Positions 1 to 7,037 of a stretch of DNA of 18,310 bases are shown in pieces (the first letter of the stretch is position 1; the number at the start of each line of letters is the position of its first letter). Origin of the DNA: Pseudomonadota bacterium (GTDB lineage: Bacteria > Pseudomonadota > Gammaproteobacteria > Burkholderiales > Gallionellaceae); contig JAJZSA010000052.1 of NCBI GenBank assembly GCA_021822115.1, positions 1 to 18,310 on the forward strand, in the 5' to 3' direction. Made by a program: the position numbers and the translations under genes. Below the pieces are notes generated by a model. That model was given only the letters and a program-made list of their open reading frames with translations, was not told the DNA's origin and did not search any database.

Positions 1-1511
1 CCATGTTCACCGGCACGCGCGGCTTCGATAGCGGCGTTCAGCGCCAGCAGGTTGGTCTGGTAGGCGATGTCGTCCACGATGCCGATCTTGTCGGCGATGG
101 TCTTCATCGCGGTCACGGTCTGGCCCACTGCCTTGCCGCCTTCGGTGGCCTGCTTGGCCGCCTGTGCCGCCATACTGTCGGTGACCTTGGCGTTCTCGCT
201 GTTCTGGTTGATCGAGGCACCCATCTGTTCCACCGAGGCGGACGTCTCTTCCACCGAGGCCGCTTGTTCGTTGGTCGCCTGGCTCATGCTCTGCGCGGTG
301 CTGGAGACCTCTTCCGAGGCGGTGGCGATATGGGTAGCCGCAACGTTCACTTCGCCGATGATCTGTTGCAGCTTGGCGACCATCGTTTGCATTGCCCCCA
401 ACAACAGGCCGACCTCGTCGCGGCTGCGGGATTCAACGGCGACGGTCAGGTCTCCCTCAGCCAGTCGATTGGCTGCGGCCAGCGCGCTACCCAGACTATT
501 CACCATGTAACGCATCACCAGCCAGGCGCACGACACCGTCATAACCACCGACATGACCGTGAACAAGATGAACAGAAACTGTGCTTGCCGCGCTTCATCC
601 ATCAGTTTCCCCGTCATACCGGAAAGATTGTCCGCCATGTGGCTTTCGACCTTCTTCATCAGATCAATCTTTTCCGTCATGGTCCTGAACCACATGTCCG
701 GCATGATCCCCATCCCGGGTTGGCCGCCTTTCTCCAGAGCGATCGCCTTCATGCGCGCCACTTCCTTCACGGCTTCCGCCGACATGGTCTGCTGATAGAA
801 CTGCTTGGCTTCCTCGTCGGCGATCGCAAGGAATTCCTTCAGGTAGACATCCTGTGCCGAGGAATTGGCAAGGAAACGGTTGAACAACCCTGGCGCAAAG
901 GCATCTGCCGCAAAAGCATTGGTCAGCAGGGCGCGCTCGATCCCCGCGCGCTCTTTCGCCTGCAACAGATAGACATAGGCCGAGGCCGCACGGGCGACCT
1001 CGCTGTCGCTGCTGAGCATGGCGATATGCCGGGCGATGTCGAGCAATGAGCCGATGGTCGCGGTGTAATACGTCACCGCTTCGCCCACCGCCATTTCCTG
1101 GCGACTGATCGCATCGCGCTTGCGGCTGATCTCGGCGAGATTGTGCTCTGCCCGATCGATGTCCTCCTTGAGGATCGCCAGGTAGTGGTTGCCTTCCAGT
1201 TGTCGTAGCGCCGCCTTCAGCGTCTGCAACTCGTTATCGCTCAAGCCGCGCTGGCCCGGCAATTCACTGGCGAACTTGCTTCCGTGGCTGCCGATGAAGC
1301 CGGCCGTCATGCCGCGTTCTTTCTGCAACTCGTGCGCTGCGTTGCCCGCATTGATGCCCAGCGTCACCACCTCCTGCAATGCCTGCATCTCGCGGCTGAG
1401 GGCGATGTGCTCCAGCGTCGCACTGCCGGAAAAATATAGCAGCGCCACGATGGGAATCGCGGCGATCAGACTCAACTTATATTTTGTTTTCAAGTCGTAA
1501 AGCCATTGCAT
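1..1511 (-). CDS. Methyl-accepting chemotaxis protein with periplasmic NIT sensor domain (3' end cut by window edge)
   Basis: This is an inner-membrane chemoreceptor; 503 complete codons are visible and the C-terminus lies beyond base 1. From the N-terminus there is TM1 (about residues 12-31), a long all-helical periplasmic domain (about 45-300), TM2 (about 311-335), HAMP (about 336-388) and the start of the MCP signalling hairpin, reaching the tip motif [20 protein letters not shown]. The periplasmic part carries NIT (nitrate/nitrite-sensing) hallmarks: ELQKERGMTAGFIGSHG near residue 61 and KERAGIERALL near 186. NIT domains are known in nitrate/nitrite regulators such as NasR, so a nitrogen-oxide ligand is inferred, not shown. 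The ATG at 1511 has a GGGGAGG ribosome-binding site 4 nt upstream. A 354-nt gap separates it from the upstream receptor gene, so it may have its own promoter. The signalling region is very like that of the receptor at 9365-10882. Confidence 0.93.
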   Translation of the reverse strand, partial: MQWLYDLKTKYKLSLIAAIPIVALLYFSGSATLEHIALSREMQALQEVVTLGINAGNAAHELQKERGMTAGFIGSHGSKFASELPGQRGLSDNELQTLKAALRQLEGNHYLAILKEDIDRAEHNLAEISRKRDAISRQEMAVGEAVTYYTATIGSLLDIARHIAMLSSDSEVARAASAYVYLLQAKERAGIERALLTNAFAADAFAPGLFNRFLANSSAQDVYLKEFLAIADEEAKQFYQQTMSAEAVKEVARMKAIALEKGGQPGMGIMPDMWFRTMTEKIDLMKKVESHMADNLSGMTGKLMDEARQAQFLFILFTVMSVVMTVSCAWLVMRYMVNSLGSALAAANRLAEGDLTVAVESRSRDEVGLLLGAMQTMVAKLQQIIGEVNVAATHIATASEEVSSTAQSMSQATNEQAASVEETSASVEQMGASINQNSENAKVTDSMAAQAAKQATEGGKAVGQTVTAMKTIADKIGIVDDIAYQTNLLALNAAIEAARAGEH

Positions 1512-1865
1512 GCTGCCTCCCCTTTTGTCTATTTATTAAACTGCTCCCGGTAAAACGACCTCCATCAACTATCGATATATGCCTTGCACGACTAGCCTTA
1601 CATATCCCTCACGGCTTGCCAGTCAGGCAGTGCTGGTTCTTTTGTAAGGAATCTGACCCTGCCCAGGGATATCCCTACCGATGTACTGAATTAGTCCCGA
1701 TTCGTCATGCCAGAGCAAGCCGCAATCCAGCACTTAGGAACGACTGGGCATCGGCTTGCGCCGAGGTGACGACTGATTCAGCGCTTTCCCTGCACCGTAA
1801 GGTTCGTGCCGCATGTGCTCCCTGGCAACAGTCCTCCAACGACGTGACCTCCGAACAAGTCAAAC
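1512..1865. other. Intergenic region of 354 nt, presumed promoter region of the NIT receptor
   Basis: No gene is supported here; the only sizeable open frame is on the plus strand and has no ribosome-binding site or recognisable protein. The stretch contains a perfect 12-bp palindrome (AGGGATATCCCT, 1665-1676) and a degenerate inverted-repeat element (1703-1772, listed separately). I looked for a flagellar sigma-28 type promoter on the minus strand and found no convincing match. Confidence 0.6.
1703..1772. repeat. Degenerate inverted-repeat element, dispersed REP-like type
   Basis: The left arm begins CGTCATGCC and runs through GCAAGCCG to CCAG. The right arm, read in reverse complement, begins CGTCACC and runs through GCAAGCCG to CCCAG. 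About 19 of 28 aligned arm positions match. The layout resembles the common dispersed proteobacterial element with arms of the GTCATTCCCGC...GGAATCCAG kind, here much decayed. A related fragment lies near 17795-17850 at the other end of the window. Confidence 0.5.
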
Positions 1866-3374
1866 TCACAACGTGCGACGCAACCTGAAAAAACCCACCA
1901 GCTGCTGCAAATGCTGTGCCTGGGCATTCATGCTTTCCGAGGTGGCGGAGAGCTCCTCGGTAGCGCTGGCGTTCTGCTGGGTGATCTGGTTCAACTGTCC
2001 CATCGCGCCGCCGATCTGCACGGCGCCGGCGGATTGCTCCTCGCTCGCGCGCACGATGCCCTGCACCAGCTCCGAGGTCTTGTTGATGTTGGGCACGATC
2101 TCGTCGAGGAACTGTCCGGTCTGCTCCGCCTTGTGCATGCTGCCGTTCGCCAGTTCGCCGATCTCTTGCGCCGCCACTTGCGAACGCTCGGCCAGCTTGC
2201 GCACCTCGGCCGCCACCACGGCGAAACCACGGCCCGCCTCGCCCGCGCGCGCCGCCTCGATGGCGGCGTTCAACGCCAGCAGGTTGGTCTGGTAGGCGAT
2301 GTCGTCGATGATGCCGATGCGCCCGGCGATGCGCTTCATCGCATCCACCGTCTCGCGCACCACGGCGCCGCCCTGCTCGGCCTGATGCGCCACGCGGCTG
2401 GCCACTTCGTCGGTGATGCGCGCGCTGTCGGTATTGCGGTTGATCGAATTGGCGATCTGCTCCACCGCCGCACCGACCTGGTCCACCGAGGCAGCCTGCG
2501 TACCGGCATCCTGGCTCATCGCATGCGCCGCGCCGGAAACTTCCTCCGAAGCCGAGGCAATGGATAGCGACACATGACCGACATCGGTGACGATGCTCTC
2601 GGCGTTGCCAGCCATGGTGATGATGGCGTGCATCAGACTGCTGATCTCATCGCGCAGATCGGCTTCGACATCCAGCACCAGGTTGCCGGAAGCGATCTTC
2701 TGGCAAGCGCGCACCGCCTCCTGCAACTGCCCCAGCACCTTGCTTACCAGCAGCCACCACACATAACCGGAAGCAAGGGCGATGCCGGCCAATCCCAGAC
2801 GCAACGGCGTATCCGCCTGCACGCCCAACGCCAGCAGACCGCCGAGCAAGGCGACATAGGCCAGCGTGGCGCGCGTCTTGATACTCATGCGGCTCAGCGC
2901 AGCGAACCAGCCCAGCACACCGGTGCGCACCGCCTGCCCCTGCTTGACGGCGATGCCTCGCGCACGCCCTTCGCGGATATCGCGGTACAACCGCTCCGCC
3001 GCATCCACCTGGGCACGCGTGGGCTTGGTGCGCAGCGACATGTAGCCCATGATCTTGCCGTCCTTCCAGAACGGGTTGGCGTTGGCCATCACCCAGTAGT
3101 GGTCGCCGTTCTTGCAGCGGTTCTTCACCATACCGCGCCACGGCTTGCCGCTCTTGACGGTGCGCCACAGGTCGGCGAAGGCTGCCGGCGGCATGTCGGG
3201 ATGGCGGATCAGGTTGTGTGGCTTGCCGATCAGTTCCTCTTCGGTGAAACCGCTGATCTCCAGGAACGGACGGTTCACATAGGTGATCAGCCCTTTCAGA
3301 TCGGTCTTGGAGACGATGAACTCGCCCTCCTGCAAATGCCGCTCCACGCCGGTCACTGGCATATTGATACGCAT
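1866..3374 (-). CDS. Aer-type methyl-accepting chemotaxis protein (PAS - 2 TM - HAMP - MCP signal)
   Basis: This is a 502-residue energy/redox-taxis receptor. An N-terminal cytoplasmic PAS domain (about 15-115) is followed by two closely spaced membrane helices (about 167-184 and 191-211) with almost no periplasmic loop, then HAMP (about 212-262) and an MCP signalling hairpin with its tip at about 361-395 ([20 protein letters not shown]). This is the layout of E. coli Aer. The PAS domain has Arg57, His58 and Asp60 in IRHPDMPP, the same numbering as the Aer residues tied to FAD binding, and [11 protein letters not shown] at about 85-95. FAD as cofactor is therefore a good inference. The ATG at 3374 is chosen because AGGAG lies 6 nt upstream; an in-frame start eight codons earlier lacks such support. 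It lies 72 nt after the ODP-like gene, with a hairpin in the gap, so the two may be co-transcribed. There is no C-terminal CheR-binding pentapeptide. Confidence 0.93.
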   Translation of the reverse strand: MRINMPVTGVERHLQEGEFIVSKTDLKGLITYVNRPFLEISGFTEEELIGKPHNLIRHPDMPPAAFADLWRTVKSGKPWRGMVKNRCKNGDHYWVMANANPFWKDGKIMGYMSLRTKPTRAQVDAAERLYRDIREGRARGIAVKQGQAVRTGVLGWFAALSRMSIKTRATLAYVALLGGLLALGVQADTPLRLGLAGIALASGYVWWLLVSKVLGQLQEAVRACQKIASGNLVLDVEADLRDEISSLMHAIITMAGNAESIVTDVGHVSLSIASASEEVSGAAHAMSQDAGTQAASVDQVGAAVEQIANSINRNTDSARITDEVASRVAHQAEQGGAVVRETVDAMKRIAGRIGIIDDIAYQTNLLALNAAIEAARAGEAGRGFAVVAAEVRKLAERSQVAAQEIGELANGSMHKAEQTGQFLDEIVPNINKTSELVQGIVRASEEQSAGAVQIGGAMGQLNQITQQNASATEELSATSESMNAQAQHLQQLVGFFRLRRTL

Positions 3375-3389
3375 ACTCGCTCCTATTCG

Positions 3390-3428
3390 ATCCGGCATTG
3401 CCCGTCACGGCATGCCGGATATTTTTTT
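3390..3428 (+). terminator. Hairpin plus T-run, intrinsic terminator in plus orientation
   Basis: Perfect 9-bp arms ATCCGGCAT (3390-3398) and ATGCCGGAT (3412-3420) enclose a 13-nt loop that can extend pairing through GCC/GGC. Seven T residues follow at 3422-3428. It has terminator form only on the plus strand, where no gene ends. On the minus strand it sits in the leader of the Aer-type receptor, 9 nt before the AGGAG ribosome-binding site, so it could instead affect translation or block antisense transcription. Confidence 0.5.
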
Positions 3429-3446
3429 ATTTGCTTGCTTGTTTGT

Positions 3447-4193
3447 TCACTTGCGCTTGCATCCGGTTCCCACTTCCAGCTCGGCGAACCAGTTGATGAA
3501 GCGCATCACGTCATCGCCCTGGTAGATCGCTCCGTGTTGCGGGCACAGCATGTCGATCGGCATCTTGCTGGCGCGCTCGCACCAGTCGAGCACCGCTTCC
3601 TTGGAGCCCATCCAGCGGCGGTGGAAACCTTCCGCGAGGCGGATGTGCGCGTCGAAATCCTTCACGAACAGATCGCTCGAATCATGCGGCAGCATGGCTG
3701 CGCCGACATCGCCGGAGAACAGGATGCGCGCCTGCGCGTCGTACAGATGGAAGTTGCCGGACGAATGCAGGTAATGTGCCGGTACCGCACGCAAGGTGAT
3801 GCCGCCCAGCGGAATGTCCATTCCTTCATCAGGCAACGGAATGAAGGTGTCGTCCTTGCCGCCGAAATGCGGGATGAACGAGGTCCACAGCCAGCTCGTG
3901 TAGCAGCGCAACTCGCGCTTGAACTCCAGCCACAGTGCCAGCGAGGAAATGATGTCCGGGTCCTGGTGCGAAGCGAACAAGGCGCGGATATGCGTCGGGT
4001 CGAAATCCTCGCAGAGGGCCGAGAACACCGCCGGGAAGATCTCGGAGCCGCCCGGGTCGGTCAACAGCGCCTCCGTGCCGTGCACGATCAGATACTCGTT
4101 GGTATCGATCAGGTAGTTCGGGCGCGCTGGATCGCGCGACACCGCCAGCCATTTATGGCTGCCGTTGGAATAGATGGTCTGTATCTTTTTCAT
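3447..4193 (-). CDS. Stand-alone MBL-fold diiron protein, ODP-like oxygen/iron sensor for chemotaxis
   Basis: This 248-residue soluble protein has the metallo-beta-lactamase fold of flavodiiron proteins but no flavodoxin or rubredoxin domain. Visible metal-ligand positions are His76, Asp78 and Asp80 in SHQDPDI, His143 in HYLHSSGNF, Asp162 in FSGDVG and His220 in CPQHG. Flavodiiron proteins usually have HxExDH at the first site; here the Glu is Asp and the last His is Ile81, so the site is altered. Short MBL-only relatives encoded beside cytoplasmic chemoreceptors have been described as oxygen-binding diiron proteins (ODP) that sense O2 and iron for chemotaxis in Treponema denticola. The gene context fits: its ATG overlaps the stop of a receptor-like gene (ATGA, 4190-4193) and an Aer-type receptor follows. 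A sensing role is inference from fold and context. A hydrolase role is less likely because the ligand set is of the diiron type. Confidence 0.82.
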   Translation of the reverse strand: MKKIQTIYSNGSHKWLAVSRDPARPNYLIDTNEYLIVHGTEALLTDPGGSEIFPAVFSALCEDFDPTHIRALFASHQDPDIISSLALWLEFKRELRCYTSWLWTSFIPHFGGKDDTFIPLPDEGMDIPLGGITLRAVPAHYLHSSGNFHLYDAQARILFSGDVGAAMLPHDSSDLFVKDFDAHIRLAEGFHRRWMGSKEAVLDWCERASKMPIDMLCPQHGAIYQGDDVMRFINWFAELEVGTGCKRK

Positions 4194-4858
4194 TGCACTG
4201 CCCTCTTCATCCTCTGGGAAATATGCGCGCTGTACTCCGCGAAACGCACCATGCTGTCGCCTATGGTCTCGGCGATCTGGCGCAGCACACCCTGCATCGC
4301 GCCGCCGTAGGCCGCCTCGATCAGCGCGGAGCGCGCGATCATGCCGCCACGCAGATGCTGTTTTTCCGAGCGGTCTATCAAATCCAGCAGATCCTTTACC
4401 CGCTGCGACGTCAGCAACGTGGTCTCATCCACCTCGCGGCGACTGCTGCAACAGGCTCCAGAGATGGCGGCCTTGGCCTTGTCGGAGAGTCGTGCGGTAG
4501 CCTGCAACTTGTACATCCGGTGGGCCTGCCGGCGTCCCAGCGCGGTGGCATGCACCACGCCTTCGATCAGCCGCGACCATCTCGCCATGTCGACTGCCAT
4601 GCTGTCGCTGAAACGCTTCAACTCGGCGGCCACCACGCAGAACCCCGCTGCGCGGTCTCCCGCGCGGCCAGCGACCAGGCTGGCATTGACCGCGATCAGG
4701 CTGATGCGCTCGGAGGCATTGATGGCCTCCTTCACCGTTTCATTCACGGCCGCGATCAGGCTCAACTCCGTCACGCCGGTCCCGCGCATCTCCGGTGTAC
4801 CGAGACGCACGCGTTCGATACAACCGCCTTCTCCCACCTTGTGTTCGCGCAGCTCCAT
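4190..4858 (-). CDS. Short soluble chemoreceptor-like protein with degenerate MCP tip and no sensor domain
   Basis: The protein is 222 residues, with no membrane helix and no recognisable input domain. Residues about 48-86 match the MCP hairpin tip: SLIAVNASLVAGRAGDRAAG and then FCVVAAELKRFSD align with the usual [20 protein letters not shown] and [13 protein letters not shown]. By alignment to E. coli Tsr, Asn381 and Arg388 are kept (Asn58, Arg65), Glu385 is Val62 and Glu391 is Asp68. The arm before the tip is only about 45 residues while about 135 residues follow, so this is not a standard symmetric hairpin; the C-terminal part is helical with a CC pair at about 135 and no family I recognise. 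A GGGTGG sequence lies about 8 nt upstream of the ATG at 4858. The stop overlaps the ODP-like start (ATGA), so the two are translationally coupled. It may dock the diiron protein to the receptor array, or be a decaying receptor. Confidence 0.75.
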   Translation of the reverse strand: MELREHKVGEGGCIERVRLGTPEMRGTGVTELSLIAAVNETVKEAINASERISLIAVNASLVAGRAGDRAAGFCVVAAELKRFSDSMAVDMARWSRLIEGVVHATALGRRQAHRMYKLQATARLSDKAKAAISGACCSSRREVDETTLLTSQRVKDLLDLIDRSEKQHLRGGMIARSALIEAAYGGAMQGVLRQIAETIGDSMVRFAEYSAHISQRMKRAVQ

Positions 4859-5070
4859 GCCCCGCCACCCTTTCCTATCCGCTTCGTCTGCGGCCTTGAC
4901 CTGTGCCGCCTGAACAGGGCTGCGGGCATAGCACCACAGCCAGCACAGATTCGCAGAACCAGTGCCAGGTCACCATCGGGAAAGGCTGAATCTCGTGTCA
5001 GGATGCGCGCTGCCTGTCAGGCGTTTCTGACGAGCAACCTTTTGAAATCAGGGTTTTTTGTAATGAACGC

Positions 5071-7023
5071 TCAGCTTTGCACCGGCGTGGAATCGGAACA
5101 GTAGCGATTGCGACCTGCGGATTTGGCGCGATAGAGCGCAGCATCGGCACGCAGGAGCAATTTGTCCGCACCCGAGTCGCCAGCGGGGAACAGGGTGGCG
5201 ATGCCGATACTGAGCGTGACCCGCCCCAACGGAGAAGCCTCATGCGGCAGATCGGCGGCCGTCATGGCTGCCAGCAGATTCCGGGCAAAATGCTCGGCAT
5301 CACCGGGTTGTGGCGCAGAGATGATGAAGGCGAATTCCTCGCCGCCGTATCGCGCCACCAGATCGCCCGCACGTTGCGCATGGGCTTCGAGCAGACGCGC
5401 CACCCGGCGCAGACATTCGTCGCCGGCCTGATGGCCGTAATGGTCGTTGTAGGCCTTGAACCAATCCACATCCACCATGACCAACATCAACTCGTCACCG
5501 GTGCGCTGCGCGCGCCGCCACTCGAATTCCAGCACCTCATCGAAACGGCGCCGGTTGGCGACCCCGGTCAGTCCATCCGTAGTGCTCAATGCCAGCAACT
5601 GGTGGTTGGCCGCTTCCAGTTGCTCGGTACGCAATTGCACCTGGTCTTCCAGGTGCGCCTGCATGTCGGCCACCCGGCGCGCCATGCCGTCGAAGCTGCG
5701 CGCCAGCTCACCGATCTCGTCCCGCTGTTGCAACGGCAGGTCCGCTGCCGCAGCCCCCGCACCGGCGTGCCCCACCCGTCGCATGGCGCCGATCAGTCGC
5801 GCCAGCGGCTCGGCCACCTGGCGTTGCAGCACCGAGCGGATGATGAACAACTCGACCAGCAGGGTGAGCAAAGCGAGTCCGGCCACCACCGCCAGGTTCT
5901 GCAAGATAGCCGGCTGCATCAAGGCGCGCGGGTAATGCACCGCCAGTACACCGGGTGTTTCGGACAACCTGCCGACGGCGACGATCTCATCGCCGACATC
6001 GAGCACTTCCACCTTGCCGAAGGGCAGCGCACGGGCCACTTCCAGCAGCCGGTATTCCTGTTCCGCACCGATCGACTTGAGCGATGCCTTGCCTTCGCTC
6101 GCTTTGATCTGCGCCATGAAATCCGGGTGGTAGATCAGCGTGCCCGCTTCGTCCGCCAGGAACAAAGTGCTGTGCGAGCCCGGCATGGGCGGATGACCCA
6201 GACGCTCGGTCAATTCGGCCAGCAGCACGTCCACGCAAGCCACGATGCGGCGCTTGCCGTCCGCCCCGATCTCGCCCGGCGTGGCGATGGTGGTCATCAA
6301 TGCGTTGTTGGAATAATCCCAATACATCCTGGTAAAGAAAGTGCCCTGCGTGGCGCGGTCGAAACCGCGCGTATAGAACTCGTAATCATTCAGGTCCAGC
6401 GCATCCGGCCCGCTATAGGTGAAGGCCTGTGCGATATCGGCATCCTGATGGATGGGGAAACCTTTTTCCGGCAGCACGCCGTAGAAATTGAACAAGCGGC
6501 CGCGTGCACTGGAGCCGTATTGGTACGACAACTCATATGACAAAGCGAAGCGCGCTTTGACATCCGCATCGGGCCGGATGTCCGGCGCATAGGTCGCGGA
6601 CATCCTGGGGTAACGCCGTCCATCCGGCAGCGCGCTGCCTTCGAACAGGCCGGGACGCTGGGTGTAGGAACCGTCCGCATGACGATAGAAGATCAGGTCG
6701 AAATCGCGCGCCAGCTGGCGGCGTGCGGCAGGGTCGGCATAACGTGCCGCGAAATCGGCGAGGAAGTTCTGCTCCAGTTCGCGGATCTCGCGGAACGGCA
6801 ACGACTCGCGTTGCAGGATCTGTTCGGTGGAAAGCAATAGCTGCTCGCGTACCGCGCGTTCGATCGTGGCATGGTTGAGGAAATAAGACACACCGCCGCC
6901 GCATGCCGCCACCAGCGCGATGCGCACCGCCGCCATGCGCAGGGTGCGCGCAGCGAGCGAATTTGTCTTGGGCGCAGTATCCGCACCGAGTTGTGTCCGA
7001 GGTGCTACGGCAATGTTTTGCAC
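5071..7023 (-). CDS. Membrane diguanylate cyclase (Cache-like sensor - HAMP - GGDEF)
   Basis: This 650-residue enzyme should make cyclic di-GMP from two GTP. The order is TM1 (about 29-50), a large periplasmic double-Cache-like domain (about 51-372), TM2 (about 373-396), HAMP (about 397-450), a coiled linker (about 453-478) and GGDEF (about 480-643). The active-site loop is intact (YGGEEF, GGEEF at 560-564), as are DVDWFKAYND and TGVANRRRFD. RAGD at 551-554 sits exactly five residues before GGEEF and fits the inhibitory I-site, so product feedback inhibition is expected. There is no EAL or HD-GYP domain. The start is taken as GTG at 7023 because AGGGG precedes it by 7 nt; longer in-frame starts would run into the lyase gene, whose stop is 14 nt upstream. 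That spacing implies one operon with the lyase. The periplasmic ligand is unknown. Confidence 0.92.
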   Translation of the reverse strand: MQNIAVAPRTQLGADTAPKTNSLAARTLRMAAVRIALVAACGGGVSYFLNHATIERAVREQLLLSTEQILQRESLPFREIRELEQNFLADFAARYADPAARRQLARDFDLIFYRHADGSYTQRPGLFEGSALPDGRRYPRMSATYAPDIRPDADVKARFALSYELSYQYGSSARGRLFNFYGVLPEKGFPIHQDADIAQAFTYSGPDALDLNDYEFYTRGFDRATQGTFFTRMYWDYSNNALMTTIATPGEIGADGKRRIVACVDVLLAELTERLGHPPMPGSHSTLFLADEAGTLIYHPDFMAQIKASEGKASLKSIGAEQEYRLLEVARALPFGKVEVLDVGDEIVAVGRLSETPGVLAVHYPRALMQPAILQNLAVVAGLALLTLLVELFIIRSVLQRQVAEPLARLIGAMRRVGHAGAGAAAADLPLQQRDEIGELARSFDGMARRVADMQAHLEDQVQLRTEQLEAANHQLLALSTTDGLTGVANRRRFDEVLEFEWRRAQRTGDELMLVMVDVDWFKAYNDHYGHQAGDECLRRVARLLEAHAQRAGDLVARYGGEEFAFIISAPQPGDAEHFARNLLAAMTAADLPHEASPLGRVTLSIGIATLFPAGDSGADKLLLRADAALYRAKSAGRNRYCSDSTPVQS

Positions 7024-7037
7024 AAGTAGCCCCTGGT

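Noticed and set aside
3447..4193. Beta-lactamase or glyoxalase II assignment for the MBL-fold gene
   Set aside because: The ligand pattern lacks HxHxDH and fits flavodiiron-type proteins; the chemotaxis context also argues against it.
2574..4310. Long plus-strand open frame of 578 codons
   Set aside because: It runs antisense across an Aer-type receptor, the ODP-like gene and the next gene, has no recognisable domain and is rich in His, Arg and Gln as expected from antisense of a GC-rich gene.
5077..6540. Plus-strand open frame of 487 codons inside the cyclase gene
   Set aside because: Antisense shadow; the minus-strand protein has an intact GGEEF domain and sensor.
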